Source of the DNA: Posidonia oceanica
Lineage: Eukaryota; Streptophyta; Magnoliopsida; Alismatales; Posidoniaceae
Direction: 5' to 3'
Assembly: GCA_037176725.1 (NCBI GenBank)
Contig: JAZBRS010000075.1
Span: forward strand, 78,866,001 to 78,930,000
Length of the DNA: 64,000 bases
This document shows positions 12,431-23,380 of this stretch, in pieces. The position numbers and the translations under genes were made by a program. Every line of letters begins with the position of its first letter. Position 1 is the first letter of the stretch. The notes under the pieces were generated by a model, which had not been told where the DNA came from, did no database searches, and worked only from the letters and a program-made list of their open reading frames with translations.

Positions 12431-13015
12431 AGGGCAGTGATGCTTACTGCCTGGAGTTCTCACGAGCCCGGTTTCGCCCGGTTCGGAACACAGACAGCGC
12501 TGTTGAGCACATAGACTGCACGTTGTCTTTCCTTGCATTGCATCCCACCACTTAGAGCACACCTATGAGCATTCATTCTGGCATTCATTGGCATTTAGGC
12601 ATTCCAACCTGCATTTCCCTGCGTATGCGAGCGTAAGCCTAGAAAGACCGATTCTCGGGCGTGTCGGGGGTGCCTAACACCTTCCCCACGCGTAACAGGA
12701 GTCCTTGCCCAGTCTTTTGGCCCGCAATGACCATATCGCCCTTATCCTAGGCATGAGTCATCTCATTTGCATGTATTTGCATTTGTTTTCCTTTGCATTG
12801 CTTTGCTTTGCATTTCTTGCTTGGTTTTGCGTGTTAATTCACGCATTTCCCCCGGTTTTCCTTGTCTCCCGATAATAGACACGGTGGCGACTCTGATTTG
12901 TCTTATCTTCTTCTTTTCTTACCTTTTCTCCTCTATTTTTAGTGTTTTCGAGTTGAGCCCTTCTCCTCGGACCTCGCCGCCAATAGTAAGCCTGATTCTG
13001 ATTGGGATTACTACA
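12431..13015 (+). other. Conserved 3' block of the Ogre/Tat-like LTRs (copy A)
   Basis: It starts GGGCAGTGATGCTTACTG. It includes GTGTCGGGGGTGCCTAACAC, a GGCATGAGTCAT stretch and GGTGGCGACTC, and ends about 130 bp later. The same block is found in B (28786-29395, reversed), C (35318-35945, reversed), E (about 15915-16496) and D (about 58614-59162), although the rest of D and E has little similarity to A-C. The GGTGGCGACTC motif resembles a tRNA-Arg primer-binding sequence (recalled, not checked) but lies inside the repeat. Confidence 0.65.
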
Positions 13016-14247
13016 GACTCCGTCACTCCATGGGTGATGAAGCCAATGTGATCGCTACTTTCGGTTCGCTTTCGTTGGTCCTCGAGATGCCTTGGGAGAT
13101 GTAATTTGTGTGGGTTCAGCTACCTTGGGATAACGCCAGCGTTGCCCAAGGGTGCTCGTACCCGTGAGCTTCTTCTTCCTCTTCTTTTCCTTGCAAAACA
13201 ATATTAAAAATACACGGAGTAAATAGGTGTAGTAAATGGTTCAAAGCAAATTGAAAATTATCATGAAATAAAAGAAAGAATACTTACCTGAGGGGTTTTA
13301 TCCCCTTGGTTACAACTAAGTATGAATATACCTAGCTACAACAATACAAGAAATGAAATGCGATATGCAAAATAATGTTATAAGAAAACTCCCTTTTTAA
13401 TATGCACGAAATGCAAGACGCCAATGCGACGTGGTCGACGATAGAAGAAGACTAGCTTTCTCAAAACTCTCTCTCTATTTGGTTTCTCCTCCAAATTTTT
13501 CTGGCTGTCCCCTTATTTTCCCTTTGTCTCTCCCTTAAAAATTCATCTTCCAAATTTCCCACAAAATATCTCCAATTTTTCCTCCCTTTCAAAGCTGGGG
13601 TGTCCATGCTTATATAGAAGCATGGGAGGATCGAAATTGGCAACAATGCTCAAATTTGGCAAGATCAGATAGTTGTAGCAAAAAGTTTCCCATTCTGAAG
13701 TGTTGAACGTTGCGAATCAAGTGTTCCATGTTGAATGCTGGAATCCCAGCGTTCAACGACCGCCCGATGCCCAGCTGCCAAAATGAGGGAATAATCAGCT
13801 ATTAATGATTGATTGGGCTTGATTAGATCATAATTAAGTTACCGCTTGGTCAACGGACCTCTAAAGAAGGTAAGGATTTGAATTTCTAAATCGTCCAAAT
13901 AAGGAAAGTTAATGACAGAATTGTCGGCTATAGAATGCGGAATATCCAGCGTTCTATGTTAAATGCGGCAAATACAGTGTTCAACACACCTAGGTAGCCA
14001 ACCTGTCAAATTTGGCCAAGAGATCAATGGGACCTGATTGCTGAAATCATGAGTTCTTGATGCTTTCTTTAAAAGGCACGAGCACACATTTGAATTTGAA
14101 AATTGGTTGGAGTTCATAAGAGGTAATTTGGGATGAAATGGAAATAAACTAAGTTGGACATGTTGAATGCTAGGAATCCAACGTTCAACGTAGAACGCTT
14201 GAAAATTAGCGTTCAACGTTGAACGCTAAGAATTTTGCATTCAACGT

Positions 14248-16496
14248 TCACCCTCTCCGCCACTTAACTACCACTTACTCGCCGTCACCCCCAGAGGACT
14301 TTCGCGGCCTCTGCCACCTGCAACACTTACTCGCCGTCCCCTCTGCTTGACGATGACCTCTGCCACCTGACAGCCTTTGCTGATCAAAACCGGTGACCCA
14401 TCACCGTTCCCAACACACCTCACACAATTCACAGCACCACCGACCTCTAGAGCGATCCAAAATCCTCCCTTGTGTGAGAGCGAATCTCCCCCGAGCATTC
14501 CGTGCCTCTGAGAGTCCCTCTCGCTCGCTGCCTTCCGAGTTCGTCGCCGTTTGACCTCGCTAGCGCTGGAGAAGACGACCTCCTCCTGCTCAGGTAACCT
14601 CTCCCCTTTCATTTGATTTTGTTCCTAGAAGAGAGTGGATCGTTTTTATGTATTTTTTCGCATTTTTAGCATTAGTTTTCGCCGTTTTCCACTTCTTCTT
14701 CCTCGGCTTCGGCGATGTCCGCGGCCTGTGTGAGGCCGTCCGGTCGTTGAGCATGTGGCACGGGCTATCCCAGAGTTTGTTCTGCACCCACCTTGCATGC
14801 CGGTCCTTCCCCGAACCTCCTCCGTGCTCCAGGGAAGTCCACGAGCTCGCCGCCGTCGACACGGCCGGCGACGCCTGCGAACTTCGATGCATTGAAGGGG
14901 CCTTCGTGGAAGCTCGGCCACACTATTTTTTCATCCCATTAGCTTCGCCACACTACCACCTTCCTTTCCCACTACTCGTCGACGTCCCAGGTGCCCCACC
15001 GCGCGGTCCCGGTCTCCCTCGTGGCCAGACGCCGTGCGTGGCCGGCCATTGACGGCGAGAAGGCGGTGAGGAACGTATAGTGGCTTGTTTTTAGTTTCGA
15101 TCGTTTCCTTGGCTTCGTCTCGACTCCCCCAAGTTTCCAATAAGTCGTGCATAAGCCCCGGGGCTCCCTGGCCTCCTCCATGGCCGTCGGAGTTCTCGGC
15201 CGTAGGCAAGGAAACCCATTAGGTGGGTGGGGCGATCCGGTTGCTCGTTTTTTATTCTGATTGTATGTATGTGTTCCTGGGATCACCGTCGAGCTTCCCC
15301 GATCATCAATTTGATTTTAGGCATTGCCAGCGGCACGCGATTTGGAGATGAACTCCAGCCAGTAGACTGCCAGTTGCGTCGCCTGTTGCAGCGGCGACTC
15401 AATTGTGTTTTTAACAGTCCCTGAGCCGGACTTTGTGCCGGTGTATCACGTGACCTAGGCACTCGTTTTTATTTTGATTGCATGAATGTATTCCTTGATA
15501 TGCCGTCTGTCTATGTGAGTGTTTACTTGCAGGTTTTATGGCCGTTTGCATTGTTTGGTCGGCCGGCGAAGTTCGCTGTCTGGCTTGCTTGCAGCAGCCT
15601 TGGCCGCCAGTCAGAGCAGTGACTTGCACCGTCGCTGCGCATAGCGGCGACGTGCACTGTCACTATGGTGACCAGCGACTCAAGCCAAGTTTCAAATAGT
15701 GGACTGAGCCCTTTGTTGCTGCCTTGTTTTTGACTCGTATTGTTTTGGTTTTGTTTCCCTGCTTTGTTTATCATCGTATCATGTTATTTCAACTTATATT
15801 AGTCATCTTGGCATGGTTTTATTAAGCTTAGCATGTTTTACAAATACATGTTGCATGCTGCCTCTTTGCATTGCATGATTTTCCTCTGACGTTTTGTTTC
15901 GCACTTGCATTGCATCTAGGGTGATGATGCTTACTATCTGGAATTCTTATGAACCGAGGCACGTTCGGTTCAGAACACTGGCAGCGCTGCTGAGTACATA
16001 GATTGCATGTTTAATTTCCATCATGCATCATGACATTTAAAGCATTCATGGCATTTAAAGCATATTAAAGCATTCATCATGGAATAGCATTCCTTGCCTA
16101 CGAGCGTACAGTTAATGGCAAGCACTGCCGACATTCCCGCATATGCGAGCGAAAAGCCTAGAAAGGCCGATTCTAGGCATATCGGGGGTGCCTAACACCT
16201 TCCCCGTGCGTAACAGGAATCCTTACCCTTTCTCTTGGCCTGCAATGACCATTATGCCCTTATCCTAGGCATGAGTCATATTTTTGCATAACAATGCACG
16301 CATTTGCATGTTTTTCATGCTTTCCTTGGCTTTCCACGTCTTCCGATTTAATAAACTAGGTGGTGACTCCGTTTTTGCTTTATCCTTTGTTTTCTTCGCC
16401 TTTTCCGGTGTTTTCAAGTTGAGCGTCCTTTCTCAGAATCCGCCGTTGGCTGTGGCCCGCGATCCGGCTATCAAGCTGTTCGATCGCACGGTTACA
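14248..16496 (+). repeat. 5'-truncated Ogre/Tat-like LTR 'E'
   Basis: The 3' part carries the conserved block (GTGATGATGCTTACTAT, the GGGGGTGCCTAACACC stretch, AGGTGGTGACTCC) and ends CGGTTACA, as copy D nearly does. The 5' start is missing. Family-1 LTR sequence stops at about 14247 and resumes at 16497 with a gap relative to intact copies, so the junction was not a clean insertion or was later deleted. Several short open frames at 14268-15774 are not supported by any domain. Confidence 0.6.
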
Positions 16497-16729
16497 AATG
16501 GTACTTAAAAGAACAAGAGAATTGCCAAAATGGGATATCTACATCAGCCAGCACCGCAAATCAACAAGTGATGATCACAAGTGTTGTCGACAAACGTGGA
16601 AGTGTCGACGTCATCATCAACACACCCCAAATCCGCATATCCACAATATCGAAGCCACAATGACTGAAGTAAAGAAAATATGATGTATCTTCTTATAAAA
16701 GCATGCATCCAAAAACTTAATATAAAATA

Positions 16730-16815
16730 GGGTAATTTTCATATAACCCCCTAAGTTTATCCTCGTTCTTGAAAAATCCCTCACCTTTTATCAAGTTTGT
16801 ACTGCCCCCTTATAT
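16730..16815 (+). repeat. Left TIR of the MULE
   Basis: About 86 bp pairing with 23286-23371 with few mismatches. It includes CCCTCACCTTTTATCAAG and ends near GCCCCCTTA. MULE transposases bind such long TIRs. Confidence 0.88.
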
Positions 16816-16959
16816 TTTGTATCTAATCTTAGAAAACCTCCTGAGTTAGTTTCTGTTAAATTCTATTAATAACGGTGTCAGAATTTAAATGAAATGACCT
16901 TATTATCCATCATACTTTTTTTCAATAAACCCCCTTACCACATAACTGATACTTACACT

Positions 16960-17235
16960 TGCATTTAAAAACTTATAAATCCTCCTTCATTTCTTTTCTT
17001 CCTCCATCTTCTTCGTCATCTTCTTTCTTCCTCTTCTTCCTGTCACAACTCCTCCTCTCCACCTCCCCACCTCCTCCTCATCCTCCTCCTCCTACTGCTG
17101 CTGCTGTCCACCTCCTCCTCGTCCTCTCCTCCTTATCGTTTTGTACTGACCCTTGTCATCGTCCTCAACAGGTTTGCACTGACCCCCTTTTATCAGGTTC
17201 TCCTCCTCCTCCTCCTCCTCTTCCTCTTTTCACTA
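16960..17235. repeat. CTC/CTT-rich tract upstream of the GRF ORF
   Basis: A pyrimidine-rich run of CTC, CTT and CTG triplets between the left TIR and the GRF ORF. It could be 5' untranslated DNA of that gene. No other structure was seen. Confidence 0.6.
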
Positions 17236-17247
17236 GTGCCTCCCAAG

Positions 17248-17592
17248 ATGCTGACTTCTTCGGTTGTTGCTTCTTCTTCAAGATTAAGCGACACAGCATC
17301 ACATTATTGTCCAAGGTGTGACTTGCTTTGTAACATATGGATAGCACATACTGATACTAATCCACAGAGACGGTTCTTTCGATGTCCAAATAAGGAAGGA
17401 GGCAAGAAGTGTGGATATTTTGCTTGGGTTGATGAAGTTAGTTGCCAACCTATAGACATGATGTACAAGTTAGAGACCATGGAGATTAACATTGTGAACA
17501 AGATGAAGAAACTAGGTTGTTTAATGCTATCGTTTGGGCTTCTTGTTATTTTGTTGTTGCTGGTGATCATATGTTTATTGATTAACATGTAA
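17248..17592 (+). CDS. GRF-type zinc-finger protein with C-terminal membrane segment, carried by the MULE
   Basis: The ORF is 114 codons from the ATG at 17248. A GTG four codons earlier is in frame but is not a plausible plant start. Residues about 20-63 match the zf-GRF pattern seen in many plant proteins: a Cys pair (HYCPRCDLLC), then NPQRRFFRCPN, then KKCGYFAWVDE. GRF fingers bind nucleic acid in the characterised proteins of the class. Residues about 91-113 are a strongly hydrophobic stretch (LMLSFGLLVILLLLVI), a probable membrane anchor. Small plant GRF proteins with such a tail are common. It lies about 0.4 kb inside the left TIR and is convergent with the transposase, as mudrB is to mudrA in maize MuDR, but it is not visibly related to MURB. 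It may be a second MULE gene or a captured host gene. No introns are evident. Expression is unknown. Confidence 0.72.
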   Translation: MLTSSVVASSSRLSDTASHYCPRCDLLCNIWIAHTDTNPQRRFFRCPNKEGGKKCGYFAWVDEVSCQPIDMMYKLETMEINIVNKMKKLGCLMLSFGLLVILLLLVIICLLINM

Positions 17593-17639
17593 CAAGTAAA
17601 TGGATGATATGTACTAGCTCATTTTAAGATTGCTGAGAG

Positions 17640-18235
17640 GAAATATACCATAATCTTGCAGAACTATTGATTTTTCATGTGGATAATAGGCTTGTGGAAA
17701 CATACAAATAACATGACAGTTGCAAATATCAGAATAAATATCAGACATCACTATAAATGACAATACAACTGCAAGCAGAGTAAAAAGCAAATTGATATCA
17801 TCTAATATCAATCAGAATACAATGCAGTCAAATATCATCACAATGCAGAATATCATCAGTGTTCATATCGGACTGCCATCAAATATCATCAGAATACAAT
17901 GCATTGCAATAGCCAAAATATCATATATGCTTCAACACTGTCACTATACCATCAAAATATCATACAACAAAATCTAAATATAATGCAATCAGAGAATAAC
18001 ATACAATAGAATAATATCTAAATAACATACAAATAACATGAATAAATATCAAAATAAATATCAGACATCACTATAAATGACAATACAACTGTCATCCCAA
18101 GTATGAGGTCATAAAAGAAAAAGATGAAAACCATCTAAAAGTAGTTGTTCACAAAAAATAACTGACTTCTATCATTCTAAGTATGAGGTCACAAAAAAAT
18201 GGGATGAAACCCGACTAAAAGTAGTTGTTCTAAGG
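17640..18235. repeat. AT-rich spacer with local direct repeats between the two MULE genes
   Basis: Repeated ATATCATC and AATACAATGCA words fill 17780-17990. A block of about 35 bp (AATATCAGACATCACTATAA...) occurs at about 17735 and again at 18057. A GTATGAGGTCA...AAAAGTAGTTGTTC unit occurs at about 18100 and 18180. No coding potential was seen. Confidence 0.6.
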
Positions 18236-18238
18236 TGG

Positions 18239-21200
18239 TTAACTTTGCTCTGATTGAGTTTGTGAAGGTTGTGGTGCTTGAGATCCTAACTGTGTTTCTT
18301 CTTGCGTTTGCAGTGGCCTTTTAGGTATCAATTTTGCAACTCTTGATCTTCCTCTAACTCTTCCAACAACAACACTAATAGAATTGCAATCAGCACCTTT
18401 TGTCATTCCTCTACCTCTTCCAACAGTTTTTTTTGCCTTTTTCTTTAGTCGTCTCCCAACCTCACTACTATTCTTAGTCCCACTGCCACTCCCAATGTTA
18501 GGATTAAATGTTGGTCTTGCACTCTTATATACAACTCCAATATTGACATTTCCACCAGTTCTACCCTCATTTCTTGTTGTTCAACAACCCTTCTTATTAT
18601 GACCTAACTTCCCACATTTGGAACAGTTCATAGTCTTGGCATAAGGATTAGTTTCATACCTTCCCCTATACCTCTTCTTCTTAGGTCTTCCACTCTATTT
18701 TTTGAATACTAGAGGGTACACATTGATGTTCTCATTGCTTTTTTCCCAAAACTTGTACTCTACAATGGGACTAATTGCTAGCTCATAACATTTATTGTAC
18801 ATTTCAGTGGTATAGACCTCATCTACCATAGATTCAAGGTCTATCCCTAATTGCACAATTGCTACAGTTGCATGAACACATGGAATGCCTATGACCTGCC
18901 ATTCCCTACAGTCACATGTCCTATTGTGTATATGGATAGTATACCTCCTGATGTGTATGTTTTAATAACCGCAAGTGCACGACGTACTATGTATTACGTA
19001 TGCAAGTACGGATCGATCCCATAGAGAATAGTGAATTCTATATTTTAATTCTCATTGTCAAATTATGATGGAAGATATGAAGATGGAATTGGATTTAGTA
19101 AAAGAAAAGAAAACGTGATGATTTTGATACTTAAAATTATATGATGAAGTCTAGGATTTTGAATTCACTATGCAATTAACATGATGATCAACTAGTTCAC
19201 TCTCTCTCCCTTTTGAATCTCAAAAATCAAACTAAAGACTTCTACTCTAACAAGCATAGTCTATATGGAACACATGATAGACTATCAAGTACATGAATAG
19301 AAAAACAAAAGCATGATTTAATTAGATGATAACATAATATAACTATGACAACACACACGATCCCTAATTTACTCTTCCCTAAGCATAGGCTAAAAAGATG
19401 CACTCAATATTAGCCTATCAAAGTTTATCAAAACAACTGGAAATCAATGTCGTACTAGTCTAGCATATATGATCATGACATGAAGCACAAGAGAGAAGAG
19501 ATCAAAACTAATTACACCATCATGAAATTACCATAGCTTCATCTAATCCTAAAAAAGAAATTTAGCACATGATTGAAAAAGGGAAACAAAAATAAAAAGA
19601 AGAAGGAAATATAATAAAAATAAAACTAATAATGTTAATCATTCAAACCCGATGCAAACAATTTCCAGCACTCAACTCCATAGTTGGAGAAGCGGCCTTG
19701 GAGAAGTATACAATGCCGAAGATCCTCCCTCCCCCCAGCACATTGGGCCTATTTATAGACTTACAAGGTTAATCCCGGTTAGGAAACAAATCTGATTGTA
19801 TTTACAAATATTCGATACGAATACATAAAATATCCATCGTAATCTCAATCCACGCAGAAGAATCAATCAAAGATATCAAATTTGGGTGCCTGGGAGGCAC
19901 CCAAACTGCCATATGGCCCTTGGGACGTGCCAGTATCTCCTGGATATCCCTGATTCGAAATCTCGGATTCTTCGGCATTTTATCTCGTATCTATTGAGAA
20001 CTTGATTTTTAGGATTTTTCTTTTGTGCATGCCTCCACAGATTTGTGCTCAAATTTGCTTCTTTTCTCCTTTATTTTCATTACTTCACCTAATTACCTGG
20101 TTCTTACACAAATTGCATAAAACACCATCGAGAAGCATTATTTATAAACAAGAATGGGAATAACATATGCATGAATTATGTGATTATCAAATACCACCAT
20201 ACCTATCTTTTACTAGTCATCGAGCAAAACTTAAGCCTAACCTAATCTTAAGAAAAACAGTAAAATCCTAACTCACTTTCGCAGGTATCGCGGTTGCACT
20301 TAGCATGTGCAACAAGCCTTTAAACCCTTAGGTTGCCCTAGTGGACGAGTAGTGTCTCGTGAGGGTTTGTAGCGGATCTACCCACAAAATCTCAGAAGAA
20401 ATGGAAATAAAAATAAAGACAGATAAACATATTACTTACACTATCACTATCCACATTCTTTTTAACAAGTTAGAAGGCTTCTAAAATACCTTGAGTCTTT
20501 ACTCTCCCTTCCGAACTCTTTACCTCCACCTCACCATCATTGCTTCTATTCAATTCCCATGGAGCTATAAACCTTGAAAGTTTGTTTAATACATTCTTCA
20601 CTTTTGGAACCAACTTCTGTTTCAACCCGGAAGCATATCTTCTTCTGTCATCCATCACTGTCTTGAGTTTTTTCCTTAGCTGATCAACCAAGTCTACCAC
20701 GGTCCTTGATCTGCAATAAGAAATTTAGACAACACATTGAATTTAGGAACTACTCTAGCGCTCTAGAGTTTGCAAATGGAACCAATGAAGTCTAGCAAGG
20801 ACTCTGATAAGCAACTTACCTAATGGAACCAATGAAGTTGTTGAAGGACTCTGATAAGTTGTTAGTTATATAGTTACATTTGGCTTCTGTCCCAAATGTG
20901 CCTCTGCACCACATGTCATGCTTGCAATCCATCAACCATTTGTAAGCTCCTGCATCTTGTACTTGAATCTTCTTCAACAAGTGGTCAAAATTATGATCTA
21001 TGAAAGACCTTGCTGCCTTCCACATCCATATCTCCAAATCTTTACCTACATTTGAATGCATCTCATTAAAACAAGATATAAGTAGTTCATCAACTTAAAT
21101 AGACAAAAAAGATAATAAATTACCTACCCAACTAGCACTCCTGAAGTTCTTGCATAAGTGTCTCATACAAACTTTATGCTCAGCATTTGGGAAGACAAAA

Positions 21201-22726
21201 CCAATGGCCAGATCTAACCCAACCAACCTGTCACTATACAAGGTCAGAACTTGCATATCTCCAATGGCATCCTTCAAATTTTGCAAGAACCAAATCCAAC
21301 TATTTCCACTTTCAATTTCTGCCACAGCATATGCTAGGGGAAATAAACCATTATTGCCATCAATTGTTGTAGCACCTAGCAAGACTCCTTTGTACTTCTC
21401 TTTTAGATGACATGCATCTGAACCAATCACCTTACTACATTCATGTATGAACCCCTCACTTGATGCTTCGAAATAGAAAAAAAACTACTGAAACAGTTGG
21501 ATTCATCCAACTCAAAACAAATGGTACTACCAAGGTTCCTTTTCAGCAATTCTGCCTTCAAGTCTGGAATTCTAGCATAACAGTTAAAGATGCTTCCATA
21601 GATGATCTCTTCAGCCTTCACCTTGCCCCACCATACCATTTGATATGGCAGCAACAAGCCATACTTCTTATCAAGTGCATGCTTCAGCACAAGTGATGAT
21701 AGATCAGGATTAGCCTTCACTTCATCCAATATTTTGGATGCAATCCACTTAGAAGAGGCCATCTTCCCTTTGCTTTTACCTTTGCTGCAACAAGTATGGG
21801 TAGTGATAGTTGTCTTGATTTGGAATGTGTGCTTATCTTGCAAAATTGAATCATGCAACCTCCATGACAATCACTATGATTAGCACACCTTACTGTCACC
21901 CTGTCCTTGTCATTCTTGATGTAGTTAACATCAAACCAATTCATGATACAATGTTGTCTCAACGCTTGCCTAAACATGTACACATCAATAAATCTAGCTC
22001 CCTTTTCCATACTAGGGTCCTCAGCATCAACAACAAAGTCATCACCTTCAAAGTTATGAACCACAGCTTCATCCTTTTCCAAGTTCTCTGCTTCATACTA
22101 TTCTTCTTCTTCTTCTTCAATATCTTCTTCTTCAACCTCTTCTTCTTCAGGCACAAACTCTGCATCATCATCACTATCCTCATCAGATTCATAGAGGCTG
22201 TGATAGCTTCTTTTAGAATGACATTAGGTACTGTCATTCTCAGTCTCAATGTCCTCACCACCCTCTTGTTCATTGTCAACCACATATGGTGCCTCATTAG
22301 GATCACATCTCAAAAAAATAGAAAGATCCTCATTCCTGTTTTGTTTCTTTTTCTCTATTCTTTCTTTCTTCCTATCACTATAACTTGATAATGGACACCA
22401 ACTTTCACCAAAGCAACATACAATTTGATCACATTCTTAATTGCTTTATTTGCATCAAACATGTCCATGAAGTCTTTATCTGTCCTGAGAAACACCAATT
22501 CTCTTGGTCTTGAATTATGTATTGACCATGCAATTTCTAATGTCTCTTTATGTCCTCAAGGAAGATACACTGCTAAATCCTCATTTAAGTCCAACATATT
22601 AGCATACTCTGAGTCTAATTTCATTGGGACTTGTTTGCCAAAATAATACTTCTTCCTATTAGTCCCTTCTATCGTCCCAAAATAATCGCTATACTTGACA
22701 ATAATAGTGAAGACAGTATCACTCAT
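18239..22726 (-). pseudogene. Mutator-type transposase (mudrA-like), broken
   Basis: It encodes the MULE DDE transposase that cuts at the TIRs in the nucleus. It starts at the ATG at 22724-22726 (MSDTVFTIIVKYSDYF). In order: an N-terminal domain, an acidic Glu/Asp-rich linker (about 22090-22300), a MuDR DNA-binding-like block with VRCANHSDCHGGC (about 21860-22010), the catalytic core with SDACHLKEKYKGVLLGAT and LYSDRLVGLDLAIGFVFP (21095-21430), then NNLSESFNNF (about 20830). The C-terminal exon has a SWIM finger (CDCREWQVIGIPCVH, about 18865-18920) and a CCHC knuckle (CSKCGKLGHNKKGC). It ends at TAA 18239-18241. In-frame stops after VFKK and directly after the knuckle, plus frame changes, indicate decay. 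Some breaks may be introns. A foreign insertion lies at about 18957-20440. Confidence 0.85.
18957..20440. mobile_element. Unclassified non-coding insertion within the transposase gene
   Basis: It separates the NNLSESFNNF exon region from the SWIM exon. One end reads AACCGCAAGTGCACGACG followed by TACGGATCGATCCCATAGAG. I recall this word order from a widespread plant repeat class, but I have not checked it. It contains a GGTGCCTGGGAGGCACC palindrome (about 19884) and no coding frame. I found no clear TSD, and part of the span may be a true intron. Confidence 0.45.
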
Positions 22727-23285
22727 ACTTGACCCTATCATACAAAGACAATAATATGATTGGAAGTTAAGGAACAAATAGAAGTAAACATTTCTTCAAG
22801 CTCATACAAAAATGTTAAGGAAGAAGAAATCCTTAACCTAGCAAAATTTAGGTAAGAAACCCTACCCTAAGAAAACCCAAATCGACGTTGATGATCAAAG
22901 ATCAACAGTTAAGTGAGGTTACCTTAAGCACCACCGATCAAAACAGGAAGGTAGAAGGCCTCAACAAGTACAACGCAGAGCACAGTCGGTAAAAAAACCC
23001 TTGACTAGATGAAGACGCTTGACCAGACGGAGATGCTCAACTAGCAGAGTGCAACCCCTTGACCACCACGACAGCCCTCGATCAACCATCCTCACCGGAT
23101 AAGATGCAGATCGATCTAGGGCTCGGGTTTTTGCGGGAGAACCAGGGAAAGGAGAGGGAGGGGTAAATGGGAAAGTTGGAAACCAGAGTTAGGTGCTAAG
23201 CAAGGTTAACACTCTTTACTAAACGGAATCCCTGGTCAGACGTCAGTCAACTAATGTCAGGGGTTTTTTTTATTAAGTAGAAGAA

Positions 23286-23371
23286 CTTTAAGGGGGCAAT
23301 ACAAACCTGATAAAAGGTGAGGGGTTTTTCAAGAACAAGAATAAACTTAAGGGGTTATATGAAAATTATCC
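23286..23371 (-). repeat. Right TIR of the MULE
   Basis: It pairs with 16730-16815. It is read as TAAGGGGGCAATACAAACC through GAAAATTATCC on the plus strand. Confidence 0.88.
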
Positions 23372-23380
23372 TATAAAATA

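Larger units (their letters stand above)
7049..13015 (+). repeat. Solo LTR 'A' of an Ogre/Tat-like Gypsy family (5967 bp)
   Basis: It runs from TGTTGACACCCC to GGGATTACTACA with a perfect 5-bp duplication GACTC (7044-7048 and 13016-13020). The remnant of the family-1 LTR continues across it. Copies B and C have the same ends in reverse. The very long LTR and the motif GGTGGCGACTCTG suggest the Ogre/Tat clade (inference: no pol gene is present to test). The layout is a pyrimidine-rich zone (7440-7760), an A-rich zone poor in T (7760-8500), a second pyrimidine/GC-rich zone (8540-10200), an AAATTGCAT-rich zone, a 30-bp minisatellite and a conserved 3' block. There are no believable genes. Open frames come from composition bias. 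Confidence 0.88.
6967..16543 (-). repeat. Family-1 solo LTR, split by later insertions
   Basis: It begins TGTGGATACGGGG at 6967 and ends GGGATATCTACA at 16543. The flanks are TCAAC (6962-6966) and TCAGC (16544-16548), a 5-bp duplication with one mismatch. LTR sequence is present at 6967-7048, 13021 to about 14247, and 16497-16543. Two segments are foreign (A and E). No family-1 internal region remains, so this is a solo LTR left by LTR-LTR recombination. It carries couplets starting near 13702, 13931 and 14162, and a TATATAAG box at 13609-13616 (minus). Confidence 0.8.
4701..16645 (+). repeat. LTR of a second family (F3), left copy, interrupted three times
   Basis: The visible segments are 4701-5321, 5951-6966 and 16549-16645. 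They match, in order, parts of the F3 solo LTR on the right (about 35060-35317, 41359-41929 and 59204-59994). Examples are the GGCAGATTTGAGTAT stretch near 4747 and 35118, and the CATCTCCC stretches before the break at 6966 and at 59875. The beginning, about 300 bp in the right copy, lies to the left of the window behind family-1 copy 1. The end is placed at CATATCCACA by analogy with CACATCTACA in the right copy. No coding frame is present. Confidence 0.7.
16730..23371 (-). mobile_element. Mutator-like element (MULE), 6642 bp, with TIRs and 9-bp TSD
   Basis: The ends are GGGTAATTTTCATATAACCCC (left) and the complement of GGGGTTATATGAAAATTATCC (right), inside TIRs of about 86 bp. The element is flanked by the perfect 9-bp duplication TATAAAATA (16721-16729 and 23372-23380), the Mutator hallmark. 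It carries a transposase gene on the minus strand (decayed) and a GRF zinc-finger gene on the plus strand, facing each other. A further insertion sits in the transposase region. The element seems no longer autonomous because its transposase has stops. Its ends and TSD look well preserved. Confidence 0.92.

Noticed and set aside
11653..12440. Long plus- and minus-strand open frames (up to 259 codons) in LTR A, with counterparts at 29299-30077 and 35937-36506
   Set aside because: They span a 30-bp minisatellite whose period keeps frames open. They overlap in several frames and have no domain.
14268..15774. Cluster of short frames in GC-rich DNA that first looked like a gene
   Set aside because: It lies within the truncated LTR E. 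The frames are short, overlapping and without motifs.
21150..22388. Plus-strand frames across the transposase region
   Set aside because: Antisense shadows of the MULE transposase, which carries the recognisable motifs on the minus strand.
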